Shown here piece by piece: positions 1 to 11,745 of a DNA stretch of 64,000 nt. The stretch is from contig CAJNYU010002520.1 in NCBI GenBank assembly GCA_905331475.1, positions 273,454 to 337,453 on the forward strand, given 5' to 3'. Numbering within the stretch: position 1 is the stretch's first letter; the number at the start of each line of letters is the position of its first letter. This DNA comes from Rotaria socialis. Its lineage: Eukaryota > Rotifera > Eurotatoria > Philodinida > Philodinidae. A program made the position numbers and the translations under genes. The notes under the pieces are model-generated. The model had not been told where the DNA came from. It did not search any database and worked only from the letters and a program-made list of their open reading frames with translations.

Positions 1-266
1 ACATGCATTTATGATTAATATATATTTAAATCAATAGTATTATTAGTTTTGTCTTTATTAGGGCATGTTTTCTTCCTCTTTTGATAATTGACTCTTGACG
101 ATTGAAGATAAAAAAGAAGGTTCTTTATCTTAAAAAAAAGTATTATTTCGATGTTGCATTCCAAGGACATCTGCACGTCTCTAACATTTTCAACAAAGGA
201 TGAATTGTTCTATGTTATTTTAAGATTTACTGTATAAAATATTAGATCGAAAGCAAAAACAAAACG
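1..266. other. Upstream sequence of the BCH-domain gene
   Basis: AT-rich sequence with no coding signal that I can support. It may hold the promoter and 5' leader of the gene starting at 267, but I see no clear core promoter element. Confidence 0.4.
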
Positions 267-3200
267 ATGGAAAAACTTGAAGATGATGATATTGCCACGC
301 CAAGTACAAGTCGTTCAAATAGTGTTAATGAAGATGAAGAACAAACATCGTTACCTCCTTCCTCACCTCCAACTGAAGCGACTACTCAATCGGAATCTGC
401 TTCCTGCAGTAAGTAGAGATAATTTAGGTTTTATTGATGATAACAATTGATTTTGTTTTGACTCTACAAGATACATCCAACAGTGTTGCTGAACACGTAA
501 GAGCAACATTAGCAGCAAAACGAGCTACGTTTCTATCAACCGCTTCTTCGTCATCATCAGAATCCGAACCTGAATTTGTCAATGTGAACACGAATGATCT
601 AACACAAGATGGTTCCGCATCAATCAATGCCGTAAGTATGCTAAATGGCTGATGCGCTCAATTGATTGCTTTATATAAGAATATGAAACAACTGCAAATA
701 ATGGCATGCAATTGTTGATCCCTAAATGGCTGCTTTAATGCACGTAGATCTTTTTCTTTCTTCCGTAATCATTGTATTCTATGAAAAACTTCTTTTGTTT
801 TTCAAATGAATGAGAATAGAATCTCTGAAGTCTAAGCATGAAAATGAACTGATTTGTTAGCAACCCAAAATTGAATTGATAAATCGTTGATGTTATTCGT
901 CTATCGGATTTCATAACGATGTCGGCGACCTTTCACGTCGAAAAAAAAACGAAGAAGAACACAAAGCAAAAAAAGAATAGAGAAAAAGAAAGAAAAATGA
1001 ATTACTTCCTACACATAAGTTAATTATCGGTCGTCCATCAATAGTCAATGTCGCATCCTTCTCCTCACCTATGACATCAGTGTTGTGCGAGATGTGCATG
1101 CCGTTATGCATATACAAATGCGTTAAATGTCTGCGGAGTGTAAAATCTTAATCAATTATCGTTGTCAGTTTTTTTTCTTGATGCGTTATATTTGACTAAA
1201 ATGAAAGCTTCTGAAATCAATTGAAAAGCGTTCTCTTTTCATTCTGTCTATGTAAATAGGTGAGTGAATGTGTTTTTGATTCGCGATGAAGGATAAGTAA
1301 GTAACTAATTTATTCCGAAGGATATACTTTTTTCAATCGTATCTGTATATAGATCGGTTTCAGATGAAAAAAAAGCAATGTTTGTCCTTTGGACAATATT
1401 TATTTAGTTGATGAGATTAACCTACGACAAGCGTATTGACAAGTCTTGTAGTTGATAGTACTTCTAGAAAAGAAAATCTATTGGTATTCTCACACAAAAC
1501 TCTCCCTTTGTCTTTTTCTTTTTCTGATCACATTTGAATATTATTTGTGTCACATATTAATTTTGACAGTAGAAGAAAGAGAAATTCTGTTTCAATACTA
1601 TAAACGAAGGCCACTTCGAGTCATCAGAATAATGCGTATACGACGAAAAAAAAATGACAGTAAACCACAAAGAATAAGAGGAAAAAAAGTGTCTATGAAG
1701 CCTTCACTAGTGTATTCTTTTATTATTGCTATTACTCCTTCTTTTATTTAGTTTCCTAGCTTATTTACTCGCTTGCATTTTCCTCTTACAATGTTTTAGA
1801 CTTATCATCTTTTTTCTCCGATGAATTCTTTTCAATTTTTGTTAATTCTTTAGTACTTTTTTTCTTTTTCTTTATTCTTTTCTTCTCTTCTTTTTCTTTT
1901 TTTTCTTTTCTTCTTTTCTCACCGTCGATTATCTTCGCTTTTTTTCGCAACGAATGCAACAAATGTTCATATGAGCAATATGGCATCTGACGTTAAAGAT
2001 CTTACTAGATTTTATGCTAATTTACCCTCGATCTTTGAAACTGATCCATCAACGATCAGTAAATCATCTTCCGATGCGATTACAAAAATTCTTATTAGTG
2101 AAAAAACATATCCGCCAATATTTGGCTCATTCGTATTCACCAGCTCAGAGCCATTTACTCAGGCTGCATTTATTAATTCTACATTTCCATCGAATGACGT
2201 GAAGACAAATCAAGAAGAACAAATGAATGATAATAATTCTGCATTCAAAGACAATAATATTTCAAATACTAGTGATATTCAATCTGAATTACAGTCATCA
2301 ACAATACCAATCGAAGACATTAGTGATATGGACGATGAAGATGATTTTGATGGTATTTCTATTCGATATGGTTCTACTTTGATAAAGAAAAATCTTGATA
2401 ATGATTTAATACACAATCATTCTGAGAAGAAGAATTTACTAGATATATTTACTTCTTCTCTTGAAAATACTCATGAAGATAACAATGATAATGAAGGTGA
2501 CGACGATGATGATGTCGAATTATTTTTAAATGGTTTCACAGATGAACAACAACATGAATCAGAAATAATGCCAGCTTTATTTAAAAATATTCCTGATATT
2601 GATGATCCAAATGAACCTGAAAACGAAGACGATGATGATAATAATAATAAAATGCTATTTGATCCTATGGATATGTTCGATCGATCAGATTCAATATGTT
2701 CGTCATCACCTGATTCTCTGTTATCATCATCACATTTACGTGAAGACGACGACGACGACGAGGAGGAGGAGGAGGAGGAGGAGGAGGAGAAGGCTCATGC
2801 TGAAATCGATAAGAATAACGATGAAGAAGAAGATGATGATGTCACACAATGGAATGATGACTTTATTCTTAGAAAAACAACTTCTCAAAATAATCGACCA
2901 ATTGCTCTCTTACCACCACTTCCGATAGCTTTAAATTTAAACCTTCACGATCAGGTAGATTTTATTGATTCATCACGTAGTAATTCAAGATGTTCGAATG
3001 ATTCGCTACATTTAAGTATCGGTTATCATGATCAAGCACGAATCTTTATCGAAGATGATGAGGATCATGATGATCTTTCCACATCATCTGATTCTAATAA
3101 TAATGAAGATGAAGTTCATTTTGAAAATGATATATCCAATCTTGACAATATTGAAGATATATCCTTACAAATTAATCTTGATTATCATCGTTCACGATCA

Positions 3201-6200
3201 TCTTCAGAATCTTCATATCAGGAGAATCATCGTTCCCATTCATCATCTCCCATTCCGGATGAGTCACCTATAATTGCTATTGATGAAGACATGCATGAAA
3301 CAAAACCACTTCAATCAGCTCCTATAGCTTTGCTTAATGATGAGAATGATTTAGAAACATTTACTTCTAATCAACCAATATTGTCTATAATATCATTAGA
3401 AAATCTTTCTCAATTGAGAAATCAACTTAGACAAAATGAAATTATTCATGATATTATCGATATGAGATATATTCTAAATGAACATGATAATGACGATGAC
3501 TTTTTGGCTGTTATGCATAATCCAAGTATATTTGAAGAAGTATTATACGACAATGAACAGGTAAGTTCTTTCCATATAGTAATCACATAAGAGTCCTTCA
3601 ATAAAAGTCAAGGATAAATAATCTTTTTATATTCTCATGTGGTTTTGATTCTCATTCTTTCTCGCTAAATGTACGTACTCTATATTTCGTCAGCAATTGC
3701 TATATCCTATTGAGAAGATATCCGTATATATTATGTAATCTCGTATTGATAGAAGCTGTCATCATTATCCATCTATCGGTTAACCTAAAAGGATAGAAAA
3801 AGAGAATAAAAGACTAATTTATCTATTGCTTATTTTGTTTCTGCTTGTTTTTTTGATAGTCATCCGATGAATTAGCCAAGCAAAAAAATAGTTCTATTAA
3901 TACGTCCGATGCGTCACCATCAGCCCAACCGTGCATTCCGAATAAAATTCAAAGGAAATCAATCGAGCATTACAAATATCGTCAGCAATCATCCTCATTA
4001 TCAGTATCGAACAGCGAAGAGTATGATCCTTTTAATATAAAAACAACAAACAATCCGTCTAATACTACTACTGCTGCTATTCCTGTCAATCACCTTCTCG
4101 TACAACGAGAAGAACAGGAGCAGGAAAATATTGATAGCATCAATTGTCGTAATATACTCGAGAAAAAAGAAGAGAAACTGGACGGAGAGAGTTGTTCGAA
4201 CGTCAACATACAGGATATTGTTAGCAATAGACAAGTACAAAGAAATCTTCATCGAATGATGAGTTCAGATGATGAATTTGATAATGATTCTGAATTATTA
4301 AATACTCTTGCTCAACTTCACGGTTTAGTTTATACGCCTCGATTATCGTCTGATAATTATAATCAAAACCTAAATACAACAAATCTATTAAATGAAAAAA
4401 ATCAACAACATGACAAAGATCTAAGTAATACTATTCATTGCCATGAAAGTCAAAAGGAAAATAATTTTGAAAGAAAAGGAGGACAACTTCCGTCGACATT
4501 TTTTTCTTTGACATCTCTAACATCTTCTGGATTACTTAACGATGACGAATCCCATTCTGTTGATATTATGGTCGATTCTGATGGATCATCGTCGCTTATA
4601 ACATCGACAAATGAATTTAACGATTCATTAATATTGTCAAATCAATTAGTAATCGATGATTCTCAAATTAGAAATACAAATATGTATGATAGTTTACATC
4701 AAACAGCAATGACAATCAACGACAATACGAATTCAGATTATCTGCACAATCGATCAATCCCTTGTGAATCTTTATTTACTATAAATACAGATAACAATGA
4801 TTTGATAACATATTTACATTGGATTATAAGTCATTTAAATGATGATTTACAATCTTCAACTCCATTAAATACAATCGAACATTCTAATAATGAACATCAA
4901 CAATCCGATAGGAATCAGCAAGAAAATGTTATGTTATCCTCTGTTGATATTGATATTATATTACTAGTTGAACAATTGGTTTCAGATGTCGTACAATTCG
5001 TATTAGATGAAATCAATGAAGCGAAACGACAAGCAGAACATCTCGCTGATCGAATATTATCACAAGCAATTTATGAAGTTAACAACGAGGATAATAGATT
5101 AGCCATTGATAATCTTAAATTGAATATCAATCATGATGTTCAAACAAATGAACAGCTGCTAGATCCGTTTGATCAAAAATTCGATAGTCTTTGGACTAAA
5201 CAATTTCAAATATCGAATAATATCATCGATGAGAATAATTTTGATCCAATATCATTCTATTCGAATACATTTGATGAATCCATTTCACCATTTTCATTAT
5301 TTACAAATCCTTTTGACACAGCCATAACAGATAATAATTTAACGCAATATTCATTAATAGCATTTGTTAGAAATAATAATAATATTGACCACAGTTCTAT
5401 TTTAAATAAGGTAAATGATTTTCATAATCCATTATGCAAAGTTTTTCTTTTTTTTATCTTACTTTAAAAATTCTTTTAAGTTGATGGGTAAACTGATTGA
5501 GCACAGTACGCTATTAAGCTTTCAGCTCGCGTGCATTTTTTTTCCATTTGATTTAATTTATTTCTTATTGTTTTCTATATACATATATAAATAATTTTAT
5601 TGAATGGCACATTTAGAATCAACCATCAATAGACACTGATGATAAAATTCATTTAGCATCAACAAATTTATCGGTACATACACATTGTCGTATTCGATTC
5701 GATAAAATAAAAGATTTGTTTTTGATTTTTTAAGTCAACTGAGAATCAACTCGCCACTGATACAACACAACCAACAGCAAACAAAGAAGATGATAGTACA
5801 AGTTCCGATAGCGATGATGATGATGATGCGCTGAAAAGAACACCTACGTTCTTTGCAACTACATCACGTATGTTAGAATTTGAAGCCTATGCTAGTGATC
5901 AACTACTTCATACATTAGATGACGCATCAGCTACAGATGCAGTTGATAATCAATCTGATGAAACATCACCTATGAAAAAGTCAACAATACCATTTGAACT
6001 AGAATCCGATCCGGTAAATGCTTTGAATAATGGTGACGAACCATGGGAACTTGAGGATAGTGGTGAAGAAAATGGAAACACCCTACATCATAGTATTAAA
6101 AAAAAGTTTGATTCATATGATAACGTACCATTGGATTCCCCGACATCAACATTAACACGAACATTACCACCAAAACTAAAAGATACGTACCATGGAGAGA

Positions 6201-9200
6201 GTAGTGACGAAGATGAAAATGAAAATGAAAATGATAATTATGATAAGTATTTTTCACAACAAAAACCAGCTGAAAATTCTGAAGGACATTCAACAAAAAC
6301 TGTACGTTTTGATGATAATATAGAAAAAGTCGCCGTTTTAACACCAAAAGATAGTCTTGAAGAATCATTAGAAGAAGCAAGTTCAACTACTGACTCAGCT
6401 GATGACACTGACAACGAAGAAATACCGGCAAATTTTTCAATGGTTAATGATCGAATTACTGATTTTATGAATGAGAAAGAAACAAATAATACTATTAAAA
6501 CAACTGAAGTTGTGACACGTCATGTAGTTCATGAGCCAGAAAGTCACATATCATCAACAGAAAGTGAAGACTTACCACCACCATTACCACCTTTACCACC
6601 ACTAAATAAAAAAACAAGTAATCAATTTCCTAGTCTCATAGATTTATAATTATTAGAAATTATCTCTCTAATTTCACAGCCACTACTTCAAGTGATAACA
6701 TTCCATTAAAATCAGCACTATCGTCGTCGCCAAGAGTTAATATAGATTTAAAAAATAGAATACATTCACGTTCTGATCCAGAAATTACTCCAACCGTTCA
6801 AACAACAACTGATGATAAATTACTCAGCAATGCAGATGCACCAATTCTTCGATCGTTCGATTCAGGTAGAGTAATTTATGTTTTTTTTTCTTGAAGAATT
6901 CACTGTTTTTCATAGTTATTTATTTATTATTTACTCGGATATATTGATGTTATAGTCTTGATGAAGATTTCTAAATCAAATATTTTCTTTTGATTAAATC
7001 ATGAATTGTTAAAGAATAGCATAGTAGTTCGAAACTAATATTTTCTACTTATTCTTGTTTAACCAAATATTCATCGGATATTCTAGACAGATGTAAGGTA
7101 AGATTAGAAAAAGGAAATCTAATAAATTTTGTTTTATTATTATTGTTGATAGATTTATTGAAACATACAAATTCTTCTTTTACTTTGAGTGTCAAATGAA
7201 CATATTCTTTTAACACGCGTACATCAGTATATTTCTCTGTTGAATTTGCATGCCTATGTTTACTTGATATGTTAATTATATCAGTCACATCAAACATAAA
7301 ACGGCGAAGTTTGGTTTTCTTATTAGTATCAATCAAAATTCTGTAAACAATTTTCTCGTCTTCGATACATATAGATTTATTATTAGGCTTCTTTTTGTGA
7401 TTGACATGTTTCCATATTACCATGTTGCATTTGGTGAAAATCGTACAGCTGAAAATTATCAGAGAACATCTATATTAGTAATAAATTTTTAAGCATCTAA
7501 TTTGAATTTTTTCGTTGTGTGTATTTTATTCCGAAGGATGATGAGGTGATAGACAAACATGGAAATAAAGTATAATTGATTGTGCCAGTGTAGTAGATTA
7601 CTTTTTGCGTCGCATAAATCAGGGGCAAGAGCATCCAACAAGGACAACATGTATTTAAATAGGTATTACTCGTAGTTAATGCATTTATTTCATAGGATGA
7701 ATATACAAATTTATAAATATAATCGAGAAAGAAACCTTGACAGTTTGATATATACATTTTATCCATTATCATTCTCTACGTCCAACATTATGATCATATA
7801 AAATGGAATTATTTTATTCCTTTGATAATACTGATCAATTATTTTTCTTCGATAGTTTTATTTATTTCTGAATTCTTCTCATTATCATTTTCTGCAATTG
7901 AACTAAGCATAGTTGATACACATGGCAATGAACTAACTGAATGAAATTCAAGAAATTCTTCAACAAAAACTGTTGTTGTCAATGTTTTTAATGGAGTGAA
8001 TAAATAATCATTTGCTATTGGTTCAGGTTCAAATACCGTTAAATCATGCACAGGCATAACATTTCCATCATTATTGTTGTGATTATTATTATGGTTCATT
8101 GCTGCTATGCTTTTTGTTGTTGTTGTTGTTGTTGATTCAATTGAGTCTTTTGTTATCGTACCAGTACTTGCGCGTTGTTTGTTTTGTTCATTAATTATGG
8201 AAAACGTAGGTTGTAATGGTACGTCAACAGGTGGAAGAAGAGTCATTATGGGATTTGCATCCAATATACTACGACGTATAACAAGATTTGAGAGAATGCT
8301 CGATGTTGGTAAAGCTGATTCACGTCTTGGTAATATTGATCTAATAAATCTTGGTGCTTTACGTGTATTAGTAGGATTATTGTAAACAAATGCGCATGAT
8401 TCTCTTGTTCGTTGGCTTTTATATTCGCCTTGAATAATACGTTGTATTTCAGCATTGGAGACAGGTGTATAAGAAAGTGCTAGACGCCCACTGTGACAAG
8501 AAAATATGGATGGACGACGATCGGTTATTTTTTGCCGACGATAATAAACCATTTCAAGACGATATAAAATTAAACGCGCCAGACCAATAAATAACAAACA
8601 AAGAACAATGGGCGATACGCCGACTAGAACAGCATAGAATGTTCGACGAATACATTGACGTGAACATTGTTCCATAGTATTGCATAGAAAACAGTTACTT
8701 ATACAATTATCTGGTGTATCAATCATTCGAAAGACACTGAGATCCTATGGTACCCTTTTTTCTGATAAAGACTTGCATAGAATGGACATTTTCTTGACTT
8801 TACTAACTATGACATGTTGTTAACGAAGTGTTGATACAAAAAAAAGAGGCAATAATAATAATAACAACAACGAGGCCTGATGCATCAGGAAAAAAAACGA
8901 TAGTAGAGTAGTATGTCTGCATTATCCCCGCAGAAATATAGATCTATATATACATATATATATATATATACAGCAGGGGTATAACGAGAAGTAAACGATT
9001 GCATGTAATATCCCCCATCGTGTTTACCACCTACAACATCATGGCATTTATATTGATATATAATGCGAAACTGTACATCTATCATGGTCTGTGTATTAAA
9101 CGACTTGTGGATTGCACTGTTGGCCAATGCGATCTAATGATGGATTTGAAACAACTAGGCATTGTTCTGAACATCGTAAAATAGTTAATTGTTTTTTCAG

Positions 9201-9435
9201 ACGCCAATTTGAATAGCATCTTGATATTTGAATGCACAAACTTAATATAGTGTAAAGGAATGCAGCAATGAGAAGTGGTGTAAACCCAAGAACTAAAGTT
9301 TTTTTTAACGATGAATTGTTATCATTATTATCTCCTCGTATGGGATTATTCATTTTGTCCTAAGAAAAACAAAGTAAAGAATTCGTTTGTAAAATAAATA
9401 AAGAAAAACATTGTTCCAGATCTCAGTTATGTTGT

Positions 9436-9467
<32 letters not shown>

Positions 9468-11745
9468 ATCTCGTTTGAATTAGCTATATTAAAAAGAACT
9501 AATGACAATAAAATGAGATTTGTTCTATGAATGAAGATTATAATATATATGTGCGGGTCTCTCTGCTAGTTGAAATAACAGCATCAATACTCAATCGTAC
9601 GATGAACGATGTAATTCTTTTCTAGTAGTAAGAAAATCTCTAGTAGACTTTCTTGTTTTGTTTTCATTCATTCATAAATATCAAGTTCTTATCATTGCTC
9701 TGTAGAGCATGGTAATAATGGAGAAAAAGAACATCTGACAGATAATCAAGTACTAGTCGTAGGAATAGTGAGTATGAGATAGAGAATCTAAGAAAATATG
9801 TTTTCAATAATTGGATAAGAAGAGAATCGAATGCATGACATTAGTCTATAGTTTCTATGTATACGCCGCACACACTCAAATTAGACACTAAAAAAAGAAA
9901 AAGAAGATTTATATCTAAGATATATTTTATCTAATGTAGTTTATATTTCAGGAAATTACCTCGATTAATTTCCGTTGACATATTCATTAATATTATTGCA
10001 TGTATAAACAGAAGACAAAGAACACAAAAAAAAGAATAACTACCATACGTGTAGAAATTTAATCTAATATTAACTATAGAAAAGAAGAAAAAAATCTTAA
10101 TATTTCTTTCTTTCTATTTGTACAGCTATCCTTCGTCCAACATCGAATGACTTGACTGATATTGATCCGGATGAAGAAAATGGCGTGATTTCATGTACGA
10201 TTGATAATAATCAAATTAATATCGATGCTAAAACAATTTCACCTTTTAAATGTGTTTTTGGTTCAGTGGGTAAATTACAACAAGATAGTCAAACAGCTAT
10301 TGTTGCTATCTATGGTTGTTGGCTACCAGATCGTCGTTTAAGAGAATATCGTTATATTATGGATCAACTCTTCTAGTAATTCTACATTTTATATTATCAA
10401 TATTCCATTTATTTTGTTTTATAGTTATATTTATCATAAATTGGAAAAATTAGTGATCGATGATTATATATTAGTTTACTTTCATGGAGCCACACCAAAA
10501 CATCGTACACCGGAATTCAAATTTCTTCGTAAATATTATCAAATGGTTAATTTTCGGTAGTAAATGTTTTTGTCTTTTATTCAATCAAAATATTCTCTTC
10601 ATTATATAAACATTCATTAGATTACGTAAAAATCTTCGTGGTATTTATGTTGTACATCCAACAAGATGGTTGCGTACTGTTATTGCTGTTTCTCGACCTT
10701 TCTTTAGGTATGGAAAATCATATAGCTAATTTTATTTTAGTTTTATATGTATTAAATGCTATTTTATTTATTTATTTATTTATTTATAGCAATAAATTCT
10801 ATCATAAAGTTCACTATGTATATACAATAGCTGAACTTGAACGAGAATTTCCTAATAATCCTATCACAATTCCACTTATCATTGAACAGTAAGTTTGAAT
10901 TTTGATTTTCAATCGACTTGAATAAATTACATTTAAATTTTGGAATCATTTGATAATATCTCTCTAGAGGTTTTAAATCATTATTATATACGGATTCTCA
11001 ATAGGGAAAAGAAAGCAAGAAAAGGTATCATATTGTTTAGAAACATTAAATTCGGTGTTGTTCACTATATTTGTTTATTCGTATTTATTTTATTCATTGG
11101 TGATAGAGATGATGTTGTATTTTAGACAAGACAAAATAGATCGGGTACAATAGAAACAGGAATATAAAATAGTATTGAATGCGATAGAGAAAAGGTTATT
11201 TTTTTGCGCACATTTGACTCATTGAATAGAGTCAAATACTGCTTCTTAAATTTAAGAGAAAAATTCTCGGCGTTAAATTTTGCCTCCGAGTATTTAGGTA
11301 CGTTGTTTAGTCTGTAAATTTCGAATTAGGAAAACAATGCAATTCTTTTCCCGTTGTATTAGTATCAACAAAATCTTTCTTCCTAATGTTTATTCAGATC
11401 TGATATACGTCAATCGAGAGTCGGATTTTTTGGGATCTGTTGTTAATACCATCAATATGTAAGTATTAAGTTGCAGATTTGAGAAAGAAAATATGCATGT
11501 TGATTCCCCCCTATGTTAGTATTAGTATTCAAAATGCTTGTCAATTTGTGGTTTGTTTTCTTTTTGACTTTGCCGTGATATAGGTGTTTGTTGATTAAAT
11601 CTCATGAATTATTTTTTAAATTTTCTATAGAACGGATTGGCTATATTCTCAAAAGTATGATCGTCAAAATGCAAGTATAAAACGTTCTATTGAACGATCC
11701 GTGCCACAATCATTTGACGGAAAAGAAGCCGAATCAGCTGCTTAA
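267..11745 (+). CDS. Very long acidic protein with C-terminal BCH domain (BNIP2/caytaxin/PRUNE2 family)
   Basis: BCH domains are CRAL-TRIO-like folds that act as protein/lipid scaffolds in small-GTPase signalling and kinesin-linked transport. Exons: 267-408, 471-631, about 1971/1976-3560, 3860-5410, 5617-5673, 5735-6617, 6680-6865, 10126-10375, 10425-10556, 10621-10707, 10790-10888, 11631-11745. From 1971 the exons total 4950 nt (1649 aa) and every junction keeps phase. The BCH domain lies in the last five exons: AIVAIYGCWLPD, YILVYFHGATPKHRTPEF, YQMVNFRLRKNL, VVHPTRWLRTVIAVSRPFF. These match the BNIP2/PRUNE2 core closely. The N-terminal ~1300 residues are disordered, rich in D, E, S and N, with a poly-Asp/Glu run, a KTVRF motif, an acidic-flanked tryptophan (EPWELED) and a proline run ([11 protein letters not shown]). 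PRUNE2 is likewise a giant BCH protein. The first two exons end in phase 0, but the acceptor at 1975 needs phase 2, so the 5' join is unproven. An alternative start is 1971 or 1983. Confidence 0.8.
632..1970. other. Probable long intron of the BCH gene
   Basis: Begins with a strong donor (GTAAGT at 632). Ends with a long pyrimidine tract (about 1850-1945) before the next long open exon. Small open frames here are low-complexity and I do not support them as genes. A short exon of length 2 mod 3 may be hidden here, because phase does not match across the gap. Confidence 0.4.
2744..2790 (+). repeat. Coding trinucleotide repeat (GAC then GAG)
   Basis: Inside the third exon of the BCH gene a run of GAC codons passes directly into a run of GAG codons, giving poly-Asp then poly-Glu. 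It is in frame, so length change would not break the gene. Confidence 0.85.
7049..7423 (-). CDS. Possible small hypothetical ORF in BCH intron
   Basis: An open frame of 124 codons, rich in Lys, Asn and charged residues, with no signal peptide, no membrane segment and no recognised motif. It lies downstream of the two membrane-protein frames on the same strand. It could be chance in AT-rich sequence. I list it because its composition (long stretches without low-complexity runs) is more protein-like than most spurious frames here. Confidence 0.15.
   Translation of the reverse strand: MVIWKHVNHKKKPNNKSICIEDEKIVYRILIDTNKKTKLRRFMFDVTDIINISSKHRHANSTEKYTDVRVLKEYVHLTLKVKEEFVCFNKSINNNNKTKFIRFPFSNLTLHLSRISDEYLVKQE
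7839..8726 (-). CDS. Single-pass membrane protein with short Cys-rich ectodomain (nested gene)
   Basis: An intronless frame of 295 aa that I do not recognise. Residues 1-27 form a short head with five cysteines (positions 8, 12, 15, 21 and 25). One hydrophobic helix follows at about 29-53 (FYAVLVGVSPIVLCLLFIGL). Then comes a ~240-residue tail, basic at first (RRQKITDRR) and later rich in Ser, Thr and Asn. There is no cleavable signal peptide, so a type III topology (N-terminus outside) is likely. It sits wholly inside an intron of the plus-strand BCH gene and points the opposite way. A second small membrane frame lies about 370 bp upstream on the same strand with a similar head-helix-tail layout. 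Codon use resembles neighbouring genes and there are no stops, so I take it as real. Confidence 0.6.
   Translation of the reverse strand: MIDTPDNCISNCFLCNTMEQCSRQCIRRTFYAVLVGVSPIVLCLLFIGLARLILYRLEMVYYRRQKITDRRPSIFSCHSGRLALSYTPVSNAEIQRIIQGEYKSQRTRESCAFVYNNPTNTRKAPRFIRSILPRRESALPTSSILSNLVIRRSILDANPIMTLLPPVDVPLQPTFSIINEQNKQRASTGTITKDSIESTTTTTTKSIAAMNHNNNHNNNDGNVMPVHDLTVFEPEPIANDYLFTPLKTLTTTVFVEEFLEFHSVSSLPCVSTMLSSIAENDNEKNSEINKTIEEK
9096..9353 (-). CDS. Small single-pass membrane protein (nested gene)
   Basis: An 85-residue open frame: a polar Asn-rich head (about 17 residues), one hydrophobic helix (about 19-45, VLGFTPLLIAAFLYTILSLC), then a short tail with three further cysteines. It has the same topology pattern as the frame at 7839-8726 and lies on the same strand in the same BCH intron. 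The two may be tandem relatives, or this may be the first exon of a longer transcript. I do not recognise the family. Confidence 0.4.
   Translation of the reverse strand: MNNPIRGDNNDNNSSLKKTLVLGFTPLLIAAFLYTILSLCIQISRCYSNWRLKKQLTILRCSEQCLVVSNPSLDRIGQQCNPQVV
9436..9463. repeat. (AT)n microsatellite
   Basis: An uninterrupted alternating A/T run inside the BCH intron. Similar shorter runs occur near 8945-8970, 15220-15236, 17583-17655, 24690-24710, 32556-32571 and 39727-39748. Confidence 0.9.
11213..11260. repeat. Cluster of short perfect inverted repeats in last BCH intron
   Basis: TTTGACTC, eight bases, then GAGTCAAA forms a hairpin at about 11213-11236. TTCTTAAATTTAAGAGAA follows a few bases later and is a near-perfect palindrome. 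A CTCGG/CCGAG pair lies just beyond. This is seen directly; function is unknown. Confidence 0.5.

Larger units (their letters stand above)
6866..10125 (+). other. 3.3 kb BCH-gene intron hosting opposite-strand genes
   Basis: The flanking exons join in phase (G at 6865 plus CT at 10126), so this is one intron. It begins GTAGAG and ends TTGTACAG. It is far longer than the other introns of this gene and holds two intronless open frames on the minus strand, plus (AT)n tracts near 8945-8970 and 9436-9463. Confidence 0.75.

Noticed and set aside
1452-1751. 99-codon open frame with hydrophobic start and basic end
   Set aside because: Low-complexity composition inside a probable BCH-gene intron; cannot be spliced in phase with exon 631 and shows no motif.
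1786-1986. Lys/Glu-rich frame on the minus strand
   Set aside because: It is the reverse complement of the pyrimidine tract before a splice acceptor.
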